Source: a virus. From it: a stretch of DNA of 34,404 nt. Shown here piece by piece: positions 8,144 through 14,281 of the stretch. Position 1 is the first letter of the stretch. Every line of letters begins with the position of its first letter. The position numbers and the translations under genes were made by a program. Under the pieces are notes generated by a model, which did not search any database, was not told the origin of the DNA, and was given only the letters and a program-made list of their open reading frames with translations. The stretch covers positions 1 through 34,404 of IMG/VR virus record IMGVR_UViG_3300047121_000648; one strand, 5' to 3'.

Positions 8144-8145
8144 TT
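8140..8145 (+). promoter_or_regulatory. TATCTT -10-like box for the integrase operon
   Basis: TATCTT, then TGTGCC, then the ATG at 8152. It fits TANNNT-N6-ATG and overlaps the right arm of operator A. Confidence 0.4.
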
Positions 8146-8151
8146 TGTGCC

Positions 8152-8328
8152 ATGAATGCGGACACACGTAGGGCGATCCACGCTGCGCTAGATCACGTGC
8201 TTGATGCGATAGCCGAGGGAGAGAAGCAGCGCCCCAAGAGGCGCCGCGTGCGGCCCGTCCCCCCTGCCCCAGACCCTGAAACGGAGCAACACGTGAGAGC
8301 CGTGCTAGAGCGCGCCGGGTTCCAGTGA
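8152..8328 (+). CDS. 58-aa protein coupled to integrase (excisionase-like position)
   Basis: MNADTRRAIHAALDHVLDAI, then a basic patch 'KQRPKRRRVR', a proline stretch and a C-terminal helix 'ETEQHVRAVLERAGFQ'. No recognised domain. Its TGA overlaps the integrase GTG (GTGA), so the two are translationally coupled. Position and charge would suit a recombination directionality factor or integrase partner, but nothing in the sequence proves this. Confidence 0.68.
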   Translation: MNADTRRAIHAALDHVLDAIAEGEKQRPKRRRVRPVPPAPDPETEQHVRAVLERAGFQ

Positions 8329-9719
8329 GTGTCACCCGCCAAAACAGCCGAGGGAAAGTGCGCTACTGGGTGCGCAGTGCGCCCGATGCCCAGGGCAAGC
8401 GGCACTCCCTAGGGACGTACGACACGCCCGAAGAAGCCGAAAAGATCGATCGGGGCGCGGCGCATTTGCTCGCCACAGGAACCGTAAAGCAGGTGGGGCG
8501 CACCTCCCTAGGGGACTTCGGCTTGCGCGTTCTCGACCTTCGAGAACTTGACGGGGTTCGAGGTGTTGCAGGGGAGCGCCGAAGGTTCCGACGACACGTA
8601 GCGCCCACGGCATTCGCTCGAATGGCTATCGAGCGCATTCGGCCCGTGGACGTGAGCACTTTTCTTCGGGCCGTCTCCGCTTCGCAGGCTGCAGACCGTA
8701 GGGAGGCGCGCACGATATCCAGGCAAACGACGCAGCGCGTGCTTTCCCTCGTGTCTACGATCTTCGCCGAAGCCGTATCGCAGGGCTTGATTGATGCCAA
8801 CCCCTGCATAGGGCTTCGAGTCCGAACGAAGGGAGTAGCAGAGACTACGCGCGAAAAGTGGACGTGCCTTACGCCGGAAGAGCAAAGCATGCTCCGGCAA
8901 ACGTCTGCGATCCCACTTCACTACCGGCTGATGATCCGATTTGCGATCGGCACCGGGCTGCGCCAGGGGGAGCAATGGTCACTCGAGTTGCAAGACTTGA
9001 TTGTGCGGGGGGAAAACCCCCACGTGCACGTGCGCTTGGGCGCCAAAGGGTTGCCCCCAAAAAGCGGCAAAGCTCGCAGAGTGCCGCTGTTCGGGGACGC
9101 GTTGGAGGCTGCGAGGGAGTGGCTAGCGCTGCTACCCCGCTGGGCGCCGTCTAACCCCGAACGGCTCGTGTTCCCCACGGCTTCGGGTGCACGTCGCCAA
9201 GTGGGCAAGCTCGTCCGACACGACACGTTCAGGGCGCTGCTACGGGCCGCAGGCATCCTTCGGCCGGTTCGCTGGCATGACCTGCGGCACACGTGCGCTA
9301 GCTCGCTAATCGCGGGATGGTGGGGGCACCGTTGGACCCTGGACGAAGTGCGTGCACTGCTAGGACACTCCTCTGTCACAGTGACGGAACGCTACGCGCA
9401 CCTAGGAGAGACCGCGCTACGGGCCGCTGCGAGGGCTACGAGCGCAGGTTACCCAGTGGTTACCGTGCCTCCGGAAGCGCTCCCAGTTTTCGCCGGATTC
9501 CCTAACGATATCAAAGCTGCAGGGGCTGGGGGGCTCGAACCCACGACCTGCGGATTTGGAAGGCCCGGAGAAAGCCTAAGATATCAAGCACCTGGAGCGG
9601 AAACAGGGGACGGTAACCCCTCCGTAACCTCCGAAAGAATCCGAGGGATTAGGGACTCGGGAGACATCGAAGCAGCTTTAGCGCTTGCCCTGTCGCTGCT
9701 ATCCAGCCTACGAAAATAA
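8325..9719 (+). CDS. int: Tyrosine-family site-specific integrase with attP in its 3' end
   Basis: 464 aa. An N-terminal arm-binding-like region (residues 1-50, 'VRYWVRSAPDAQGKRHSLGTY') and a core-binding helical part (about 60-165) precede the catalytic domain. Visible active-site residues are R213 (TGLRQGE), K249 (SGKARRVP), H318 and R321 (HDLRH), H348 (LGHSS) and Y357 (ERYAHLG). Residues 399-412 are encoded by a segment complementary to a tRNA-Trp 3' half, so attP appears to lie inside the gene; recombination there would replace the last ~50-60 residues. Known precedent: myxophage Mx8 has attP inside its integrase gene. The GTG start overlaps the preceding TGA. Confidence 0.95.
   Translation: MSVTRQNSRGKVRYWVRSAPDAQGKRHSLGTYDTPEEAEKIDRGAAHLLATGTVKQVGRTSLGDFGLRVLDLRELDGVRGVAGERRRFRRHVAPTAFARMAIERIRPVDVSTFLRAVSASQAADRREARTISRQTTQRVLSLVSTIFAEAVSQGLIDANPCIGLRVRTKGVAETTREKWTCLTPEEQSMLRQTSAIPLHYRLMIRFAIGTGLRQGEQWSLELQDLIVRGENPHVHVRLGAKGLPPKSGKARRVPLFGDALEAAREWLALLPRWAPSNPERLVFPTASGARRQVGKLVRHDTFRALLRAAGILRPVRWHDLRHTCASSLIAGWWGHRWTLDEVRALLGHSSVTVTERYAHLGETALRAAARATSAGYPVVTVPPEALPVFAGFPNDIKAAGAGGLEPTTCGFGRPGESLRYQAPGAETGDGNPSVTSERIRGIRDSGDIEAALALALSLLSSLRK
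9520..9561 (-). other. Putative attP core: tRNA-Trp 3' half inside int
   Basis: The minus strand fits tRNA numbering base by base: anticodon loop TTCCAAA (anticodon CCA), TCCGC stem strand, AGGTC variable, GTGGG, TTCGAGC T-loop, CCCCC, AGCCCCT acceptor strand and G73 at 9520. CCA anticodon plus G73 identify tRNA-Trp. There is one T50/C64 mismatch and no 5' half, so it is not a gene. After G73 the sequence reads CAG rather than CCA. Confidence 0.75.
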
Positions 9720-9734
9720 TTCGAGCCAAAAACA

Positions 9735-9753
9735 AGCCCTGTCAGAGGGCTTA
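9735..9753. other. Hairpin downstream of int
   Basis: AAGCCCT-GTCAG-AGGGCTT. On the plus strand no T tract follows; on the minus strand GTTTTTGG follows, but no minus-strand gene lies upstream of it. It may protect the int mRNA 3' end or end antisense transcripts. Confidence 0.35.
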
Positions 9754-9766
9754 GAAAGAAAGGGTT

Positions 9767-9793
9767 TGCGCTGGGTACCCACCATGCTAGGCT
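9767..9793 (+). promoter_or_regulatory. Weak promoter candidate before the 9843 gene
   Basis: TTGCGC and TAGGCT separated by 15 bases, upstream of a gene that, unlike many here, has a Shine-Dalgarno sequence (AAGGGAA). Poor fit to consensus. Confidence 0.25.
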
Positions 9794-9842
9794 GTTTTCT
9801 GAGGGCGGGATGCGCTGCCCCAGAAAGCAAAGGGAACCGACA

Positions 9843-10343
9843 ATGATTGATTACATGGTGCGAGATGCTCAAGGTGTGGCCGAGACGTTCCAGGCTAAGG
9901 ACGACGCTGCAGCAAAGACCTTTGCTGCGGCTTGGATCTCCGAAGGAGAATACGGGGAGATCGAAGAGTCTTTTCGGGTGCACGCTACGCTGTACGTCTC
10001 CGCCACTGAAGACCTCTCGGACCTTCGAATCGGGGAGCACCATTGGGCCGTGGTGGGGGAGGTGTCTTGGACGTTTCACCCCCGAGAGCCGGTTTGCCCC
10101 TCTGGCGGGCACGATTACCGTGCGCCCTACGAGATCGTGGGAGGCCTCAAGGAGAACCCCGGGGTTTGGGGTGGCGATAACGGGGGTCTTTTCGTTCTCG
10201 AAGTGTGTATGCATTGCGGCTGCAGCAAAAGCGAACGCACGCGTGCAAGTGACGGCCAAGGGGGTCACATGACTTCTGTGACATATAGCAAGGGAGAATA
10301 TGCGGACGAAGTCCAAAGGCTGCGTAGCGAGGTGTCTCAATGA
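9843..10343 (+). CDS. 166-aa protein with zinc-ribbon-like cysteines
   Basis: Start ATG at 9843 is preferred over an in-frame ATG at 9810 because AAGGGAA stands 8 nt upstream. The N-terminal half is acidic (WISEGEYGEIEESF). The C-terminal part has 'CPSGGHDY', then about 38 residues on 'VCMHCGCSKSERT', which suggests one metal site. No family recognised. It heads a small operon with ATGA overlaps to the next two genes, between integrase and a terminator, a place where phages often keep host-takeover or regulatory genes. Confidence 0.72.
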   Translation: MIDYMVRDAQGVAETFQAKDDAAAKTFAAAWISEGEYGEIEESFRVHATLYVSATEDLSDLRIGEHHWAVVGEVSWTFHPREPVCPSGGHDYRAPYEIVGGLKENPGVWGGDNGGLFVLEVCMHCGCSKSERTRASDGQGGHMTSVTYSKGEYADEVQRLRSEVSQ

Positions 10344-10591
10344 CCCTGCGTTCTAGCATTGCCGGCACGTACACTCTTGAGGGGCTTCGAAGCCTTTCAC
10401 GTCCGATTGCTTGGTCTGCGCACGTGGACCCTGCGATTCGCAAAGAGCAAGAAGAGGCGCTTGCGGAGCTTGTGGAAGAAGCTGATCAGGCACTCAATGA
10501 CAGCTGCGAAGCTGTCGAGATCGAAGCAGGGCAGATCGTCGGTATCGTCTACCTTAGCCCAGAAGACATGCCAAAGAAGAGCCCCGCATGA
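10340..10591 (+). CDS. 83-aa acidic hypothetical protein
   Basis: Mostly helical and acidic; core 'DPAIRKEQEEALAELVEEADQALND', ending 'IVGIVYLSPEDMPKKSPA'. No family recognised. ATGA overlap on both sides. Confidence 0.65.
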   Translation: MTLRSSIAGTYTLEGLRSLSRPIAWSAHVDPAIRKEQEEALAELVEEADQALNDSCEAVEIEAGQIVGIVYLSPEDMPKKSPA

Positions 10592-10767
10592 AAAAGGTCG
10601 CTCCCTCGGGCTACATCCGGGAAGACCAACGGCGCACTGTGCAGATCAAGCTACGACTTGCCCCGGATGTAGCCGAACGCCTAAGGGCCGCTGCTTCGGT
10701 TGCTGGGCTTTCGATCTCCGCTTGGGTTGCTACAGATCCCCGAATCTGCCCCCTATTGCAAAGGTGA
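10588..10767 (+). CDS. Ribbon-helix-helix-like small DNA-binding protein
   Basis: 59 aa. 'RRTVQIKLRLAPDVAERLRA' followed by 'AASVAGLSISAWVATD' has the beta-strand, helix, turn, helix pattern of Arc/MetJ-type ribbon-helix-helix proteins (alternating V-I-L strand, then 'D.aerLraaA...glSis.wv'). Such dimers bind palindromic operators, and this phage has a family of 23-bp palindromes, so it is a candidate regulator; that link is inference. The start is set by an ATGA overlap. Confidence 0.65.
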   Translation: MKKVAPSGYIREDQRRTVQIKLRLAPDVAERLRAAASVAGLSISAWVATDPRICPLLQR

Positions 10768-10771
10768 GGGG

Positions 10772-10846
10772 TTGAAGGAAGTCTGGAAGACGGACGAATA
10801 CACGGGGCTTCGATACGAGGAAACCGAAAAGTGCTTGCACGAATGA
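10772..10846 (+). CDS. Possible 24-aa peptide
   Basis: TTG-initiated frame (MKEVWKTDEYTGLRYEETEK...) ending just before the terminator. AGGGG touches the start codon with no spacing, so translation is doubtful. Listed because it fills the gap after 10767. Confidence 0.22.
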   Translation: MKEVWKTDEYTGLRYEETEKCLHE

Positions 10847-10850
10847 TCGG

Positions 10851-10879
10851 GAAGGGGCTTCGGCCCCTTCTTCGTTTTG
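10851..10879 (+). terminator. Rho-independent terminator of the integrase-side operon
   Basis: GAAGGGGC-TTCG-GCCCCTTC followed by TTCGTTTTG. Eight-base-pair stem with a stable UUCG tetraloop. It separates the plus-strand operon from the convergent lysin gene. Confidence 0.87.
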
Positions 10880-10880
10880 T

Positions 10881-11570
10881 CTACCCGCGCCCGAACCAAG
10901 TGCGCAGCTCTTCTGGCGTGCCTCGGAACAGGTTCCTGTCACAATCCACCCCCACACCCGGCACGCGATACCCTTTGTTGCCGCTGTATTGCCACATGTC
11001 CCACTGCGTCCAAGGCTTGGGGGGCTTGGCCCATTCGACGTTCTTCGCCGTGGGCGCAACGGGCCGCTCGAGAGAGAAGTACTGCGCTAGCCAAAGCCGA
11101 GCACGGGCCAACCGCGAGCTCTGCGAAAGGGCCGGCTGTATCTTCGCAGCGAAGCTGGGGTACGTGTAAAATACAGCGTCTGCAGCTCCGTACGTATCGA
11201 GACGGTCTAAGAACTTCTCTGCAAAGTCGACAACGCGGCTCGGCTCCCACGCAAAAAAGGAAGGGTCTTCCAAGTCGAGCACGGGCCGGGGGAGCCACAC
11301 CGAACCCACGGCCTTTAGCAGGTTGTCCGCTTGCGCGACAGGATCGCCCGGGCGCGCGTAGCCGTACACCCCTACGAGTAGACCCGCAGCTTGACACCCT
11401 GCAATGTGCTCTTCAGCCTTCGGATCGATATACCGAGGGCCTTCGGAGCCCTTGACGATACAGAACCTAAAGCCCGCTTCCCGCACGCGCTCGTATTCCG
11501 CCGGGTGTTGGAGCATCGAGACATCAATGCCGTCAACGAACCCTGGGATATTGAGCGCGCCCAGGTTCAA
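10881..11570 (-). CDS. GH25 muramidase endolysin
   Basis: 229 aa. 'GFVDGIDVS' (Asp16) at the N-terminus, 'VLDLED' (Asp99, Glu101) and C-terminal 'MWQYSG', 'VDCDRNLF' are the GH25 lysozyme signature; the enzyme cuts the MurNAc-GlcNAc bond of peptidoglycan. No signal peptide, so release would need a holin, and two small membrane proteins lie just upstream. No separate cell-wall-binding domain; the final ~20 residues are a short tail. The TTG start at 11570 is chosen because it overlaps the TGA of the preceding gene (TTGA); a later start before 'GFVDGIDVS' is possible. Confidence 0.93.
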   Translation of the reverse strand: MNLGALNIPGFVDGIDVSMLQHPAEYERVREAGFRFCIVKGSEGPRYIDPKAEEHIAGCQAAGLLVGVYGYARPGDPVAQADNLLKAVGSVWLPRPVLDLEDPSFFAWEPSRVVDFAEKFLDRLDTYGAADAVFYTYPSFAAKIQPALSQSSRLARARLWLAQYFSLERPVAPTAKNVEWAKPPKPWTQWDMWQYSGNKGYRVPGVGVDCDRNLFRGTPEELRTWFGRG

Positions 11571-11740
11571 GGCGCGAGCTCCGCTTTTGCGCGTTCGTCA
11601 TACGCAGCAGTGATCCCTTTCTTGATCGCTGCCTTGATCGCGTTCTTGTCCGCGCCCTTGGATTCGATCGCTTCATAGATCACTTCGATCAAGTCGAAGT
11701 GCTCCAAAAGGAACGCGAGAACCTTAGCCGCTGCGCTCAT
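11567..11740 (-). CDS. 57-aa hypothetical protein in the lysis cassette
   Basis: MSAAAKVLAFLLEHFDLIEV..., two amphipathic helices with a basic C-terminal half ('KNAIKAAIKKGITAAYDERAK'). Too hydrophilic for a holin. ATGA overlap with the gene before and TTGA overlap with the lysin after. May regulate lysis or be structural; unknown. Confidence 0.7.
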   Translation of the reverse strand: MSAAAKVLAFLLEHFDLIEVIYEAIESKGADKNAIKAAIKKGITAAYDERAKAELAP

Positions 11741-12144
11741 TCGATCCCCGCGTCTGCTTTGCAGGCTTCGTAATGCTTGCGACCCCCGTCCGCTTTACCT
11801 TCCGCAAAGCAGCGCTCCAGAGTCGACGTGTGCGATCCGATCTCCGCATAATCAGCCGGCCCAAGACCGCTCGAGCACGAGATCAGCGAAGCAGCCGGAC
11901 CGATCAAAAGGACCCCCAGCACCACAGCTGCAGCGCCCCCCGCAATGACCTTCAACGCAGGGTGGCCCCCTGCAGCGGGGGGCCCGTTCGGAGGATCGCG
12001 ACCCATCAAGAAGGCCAAGATCGTAGACACGACAGAAGCCGCGCCCGCAGCATCAGGACCAAGAAACTTGTAACATGCAACAGTCGCAGCAAGGGCAGCT
12101 ACGAGCACCAAGGCTTGCTGCCAAGTGATATTGCGGAAGCTCAC
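11737..12144 (-). CDS. Two-TM protein, holin candidate
   Basis: 135 aa from GTG 12144, which overlaps the TGA of the preceding small gene (GTGA). A longer frame continues upstream but overlaps that gene and has poor codon content. Predicted membrane segments are about residues 9-26 (ALVLVAALAATVACYKF) and 78-103 (VIAGGAAAVVLGVLLIGPAA). A soluble tail with 'LERCFAEGKADGGRKHYEACK' follows. Immediately upstream of the lysin gene, so a holin or lysis accessory role is likely. Confidence 0.68.
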   Translation of the reverse strand: MSFRNITWQQALVLVAALAATVACYKFLGPDAAGAASVVSTILAFLMGRDPPNGPPAAGGHPALKVIAGGAAAVVLGVLLIGPAASLISCSSGLGPADYAEIGSHTSTLERCFAEGKADGGRKHYEACKADAGIE

Positions 12145-12320
12145 TTCGACACCCGCTTTCGGCGGGCGGGCGTGCTGTGCTGCAGGTACGCAAGGTACAG
12201 CTCTGTCAAGTCCTTTTGCATGTACGTGACCTTTTCTTCCAGGCTGGAAATCTTGCCCGAGAGGAACCAAGCCGCGCCTACCACGGTGCCCATAGCGGAA
12301 AGAAACGCGAGAATATCCAC
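12141..12320 (-). CDS. 59-aa one-TM protein, lysis cassette
   Basis: GTG start at 12320. 'MDILAFLSAMGTVVGAAWFL' forms one membrane segment; 'SGKISSLEEKVTYMQKDLTEL' forms a short coiled coil; the end is basic (ARRKRVSK). It resembles small holin or antiholin subunits with one TM plus coiled coil. First gene of the lysis operon; no Shine-Dalgarno sequence, with TAGTCT 6 nt upstream. Confidence 0.72.
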   Translation of the reverse strand: MDILAFLSAMGTVVGAAWFLSGKISSLEEKVTYMQKDLTELYLAYLQHSTPARRKRVSK

Positions 12321-12326
12321 GGCCCA

Positions 12327-12332
12327 AGACTA
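12327..12332 (-). promoter_or_regulatory. TAGTCT -10-like box for the lysis operon
   Basis: TAGTCT, then TGGGCC, then the GTG at 12320. Operator B (12343-12365) covers the expected -35 position. Confidence 0.55.
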
Positions 12333-12342
12333 GTGCTTGCAC

Positions 12343-12365
12343 ATTAGTATCAATCTGATACTAAT
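12343..12365. promoter_or_regulatory. Operator B, perfect 10-3-10 palindrome
   Basis: ATTAGTATCA-ATC-TGATACTAAT, a perfect inverted repeat between the divergent lysis operon and the 12371 gene. Best member of the operator family. Its right arm holds TACTAA, 6 nt before the ATG at 12371, so it may also contain that gene's -10. Confidence 0.68.
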
Positions 12366-12370
12366 TAGGG

Positions 12371-12700
12371 ATGCGAAGCACTTGTCCGCGTTGCACTGGT
12401 ACCGGCCGCACTCGATACCTGCATGTCGAGGGTGGGATCTGTTTTGCTTGCTCGGGCACGGGCTACCGCAATGCCCGGAGTAGCGCCAAGCCCCCTACCC
12501 CGTCAAAGCCCCTGCCCCGCTATGCTCTGCAGGCCTTTGACGAAGACGATCAAGCGTGGGGGTGCGTAGTCATGTCCGGTTCGGACATGTTGGGCATGTT
12601 CGACCGCGCGCAAGAACTGGACACGAACTATGAACTGCGCCGTCTGTGGCGAGTGTGGGACCGAAGCCAAGAGAGGGTTGCAGCGTCTTGGAGCACGTAA
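12371..12700 (+). CDS. Zinc-finger protein with two DnaJ-type CxxCxGxG motifs
   Basis: 109 aa. 'CPRCTGTG' (residues 5-12) and 'CFACSGTG' (about 24-31) would form one zinc site as in DnaJ cysteine-rich domains, but no J domain is present. The C-terminal ~60 residues ('WGCVVMSGSDMLGMFDRAQEL') look like a separate small fold. Function unknown. First gene after operator B; no Shine-Dalgarno sequence. Confidence 0.75.
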   Translation: MRSTCPRCTGTGRTRYLHVEGGICFACSGTGYRNARSSAKPPTPSKPLPRYALQAFDEDDQAWGCVVMSGSDMLGMFDRAQELDTNYELRRLWRVWDRSQERVAASWST

Positions 12701-12858
12701 GACTCTTGCCCGACGCACGCGGGAAACTCTTGATTCCCTGCGTCCTAACCCCCTCCGGCACTTGGGTGCCCGAGGGGGTTTCGGCGCTTGATTCTTTTGC
12801 CCGCGCTAAGCAGCGCGTTGAAGATCTCGCGCCCTCTGAACGTGGACGGCGCGCATGA
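12688..12858 (+). CDS. 56-aa hypothetical protein
   Basis: The TTG at 12688 (MLEHVRLLPDARGKLLIP) is preferred because GAGAGGG stands 9-10 nt upstream and it overlaps the preceding gene by 13 nt; a longer version from 12646 would overlap by 55. Ends in an ATGA overlap with the next gene. No family recognised. Confidence 0.5.
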   Translation: MEHVRLLPDARGKLLIPCVLTPSGTWVPEGVSALDSFARAKQRVEDLAPSERGRRA

Positions 12859-13064
12859 CGCTGGACGAAAAGATCTCCAAGCTCCTCCTAAGAATCGGAA
12901 ACACAGAGATATCGGAAGAGAGCGAAGCACTAGCCATGGCCCGTGCTTATCGGCTACTGATGCGACAGCGTCCGGCCCTTCTTGCCGTGGTGGCTGCAGC
13001 AAGATCGGGAGACTTCGACCAAGTGGCCCGTGCGCTTTCCGAGCTTGACAGAGTCAACGGCTAG
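12855..13064 (+). CDS. 69-aa helical hypothetical protein
   Basis: All-helical: 'MTLDEKISKLLLRIGNTE', 'ALAMARAYRLLMRQRPALLAVVAAARSG', 'DFDQVARALSELDRV'. No family recognised. Its TAG stop shares the palindrome CTAG with the stop of the convergent lipoprotein gene, so the two stops overlap. Confidence 0.65.
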   Translation: MTLDEKISKLLLRIGNTEISEESEALAMARAYRLLMRQRPALLAVVAAARSGDFDQVARALSELDRVNG

Positions 13065-13555
13065 TCGGCTAGCAGCCGATCGATGCCCTGCGCATCGGAG
13101 CCCGAGAACATCAACGTAGCGCGCCCTTCCCGCGCGTCTTCGGCCCGGCACTCTGGTACGCCGTGTTCCTCTTCCGTCTCGGCTACCCGAGCTCTTAGGA
13201 CTTCCAACGTAAGACCGTGGGGCGGAGTGGCGTTGCACGTCACGTCTAGCCCCTTAGCCGTGCAATGCGCCCGGGTCCAACGGTACAGCTCCGCCGTCTC
13301 TGCCAAGCGCGCCCGGTACGCCCGAAGAACGTCTTGCGCGCGCTCCTTGCGATCTGCGTAGGTTTCGGCGCAGCTCGCTACGTGGACAGGCTCTTGCACC
13401 TTCGGCGCCTTCCTTGGCACTTGCGAGGGCGCAGCGGGGCCGTACAGGGCTTTTGCTCTCGCCACTTCCGCCGATGCGTCTAGGGGCGCCGGGCGCGCAC
13501 AAGCGCCAAGAGTTGCTAGTACAATGGCCAAAGAAACGTACTTGCTAATCCACAT
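13061..13555 (-). CDS. Phage lipoprotein, spanin-type candidate
   Basis: 164 aa. Signal peptide 'MWISKYVSLAIVLATLGAC' with lipobox LGAC (Cys19), so the mature protein should be lipid-anchored. The mature part is Pro-rich (about 30-55), then helical ('DRKERAQDVLRAYRARLAETAELYRW', 'LTLEVLRARVAETEEEH'), with five cysteines. An exported lipoprotein with a long helix in the lysis neighbourhood recalls o- or u-spanins, but there is no C-terminal TM and the gene is separate from the lysin operon. Other surface roles are possible. Confidence 0.75.
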   Translation of the reverse strand: MWISKYVSLAIVLATLGACARPAPLDASAEVARAKALYGPAAPSQVPRKAPKVQEPVHVASCAETYADRKERAQDVLRAYRARLAETAELYRWTRAHCTAKGLDVTCNATPPHGLTLEVLRARVAETEEEHGVPECRAEDAREGRATLMFSGSDAQGIDRLLAD

Positions 13556-13556
13556 T

Positions 13557-13568
13557 TGCTACTAGCCT
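13557..13568 (+). promoter_or_regulatory. TAGCCT box with operator half-site before GTG 13575
   Basis: TGCTACTAGC (13557-13566) matches one arm of the operator family; the other arm is not recognisable. It overlaps TAGCCT (13563-13568), which stands 6 nt before the GTG of the plus-strand gene. The minus-strand lipoprotein ATG (13555) lies directly beside it. Confidence 0.42.
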
Positions 13569-13574
13569 ATCACT

Positions 13575-13730
13575 GTGGCTCAAGTTGTCCCGTCGCTGGG
13601 GATCATTGTCGAACGGCTCCCCTCTGGGAGGTACACCGCCCTCGCACCTTGGATGCTCGAGCCCCTCGAAGGCGCATCTTGGTTTGATGTCTATCACGCG
13701 TGCATGCGCGTAAAAGCGCTAGCCCGTTAG
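13575..13730 (+). CDS. 51-aa hypothetical protein
   Basis: GTG start; MAQVVPSLGIIVERLPSGRY..., ending 'WFDVYHACMRVKALAR'. Reads like a small folded protein rather than random sequence. No Shine-Dalgarno sequence, but TAGCCT-N6-GTG precedes it. No family recognised. Confidence 0.5.
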   Translation: MAQVVPSLGIIVERLPSGRYTALAPWMLEPLEGASWFDVYHACMRVKALAR

Positions 13731-13757
13731 GGTTTGCTAGGGATGCCCGAACCCTAG
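13727..13757. terminator. Hairpin between convergent genes
   Basis: TTAGGGTT ... AACCCTAG inverted repeat with a 14-16 nt loop between the ends of the 13575 gene and the metzincin gene. No clear T tract, so termination is uncertain. Confidence 0.35.
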
Positions 13758-14269
13758 GGACACACCCCGGCATCTCGACAGACGCGCAAGTCTCCGTCCC
13801 CGAAGCGTTCGGCGTCGGCTGTGTATTCTGCACTCATGATCTGACTAGAGCTTCCGGTGTGCTTCACACCAAGCACGTGCCCTAGCTCGTGCATAGCAAT
13901 CTGGCGGAAACGCCCGGGCACCGTGTCTGCAATCCTCTCCGCATTGAGCGTTACGCGAGCTCCTAGCACGAGCTGTCTTGTGTGCCCGAGAGAGTACACA
14001 ACGCGCATGTTCTCATCAGCCTTTACGGCTTCGGCTTCGTTGCCCTCGCGTACAATCTCTACTTGCCCGTCCGGAGACTCGAAAAAGAAAGCGTGCCCGC
14101 TAGAGAACCTTGCCCATTCGTCGAATGCCTGCAGGATTTCCCGGCGCTCTTCTGCAGTGAATCGGGGATCGATCTTCACTGAATAGGGACGCGTAGCGCA
14201 GCCCGTTACAGTGCGCGCGGGCACGCACGCTGCCACTAGCAGAGAGAGCACAAGAATCCAGGGCTTCAC
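13754..14269 (-). CDS. Metzincin-type zinc metalloprotease lipoprotein
   Basis: 171 aa. Signal peptide 'MKPWILVLSLLVAAC' with a lipobox ending at Cys15. The catalytic motif HELGHVLGVKH (residues 127-137) matches metzincin HExxHxxGxxH, and 'SSQIMSAEY' supplies the Met-turn (Met145). Matrixin-like layout in a short domain of about 150 residues with no propeptide. The product should be exported and lipid-anchored. In a phage it could aid lysis, entry, or act as a lysogenic conversion factor; the substrate is unknown. Start is GTG after TAGCCT-N6. Confidence 0.85.
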   Translation of the reverse strand: MKPWILVLSLLVAACVPARTVTGCATRPYSVKIDPRFTAEERREILQAFDEWARFSSGHAFFFESPDGQVEIVREGNEAEAVKADENMRVVYSLGHTRQLVLGARVTLNAERIADTVPGRFRQIAMHELGHVLGVKHTGSSSQIMSAEYTADAERFGDGDLRVCRDAGVCP

Positions 14270-14275
14270 CCCAAA

Positions 14276-14281
14276 AGGCTA
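14276..14281 (-). promoter_or_regulatory. TAGCCT -10-like box before the metzincin gene
   Basis: TAGCCT, then TTTGGG, then GTG 14269; the TAG is also the fibre stop codon. The context is nearly the same as at 17841: both read CTAGCCTT-NN-GGGGTGAAGCCC. Confidence 0.4.

Noticed and set aside
9520-9561. Complete tRNA-Trp gene
   Set aside because: Only the part from the anticodon loop onward is present; the 5' half is not found next to it.
9735-9753. Terminator of the integrase gene
   Set aside because: The hairpin lacks a T tract in the plus direction, so it was listed only as a hairpin.
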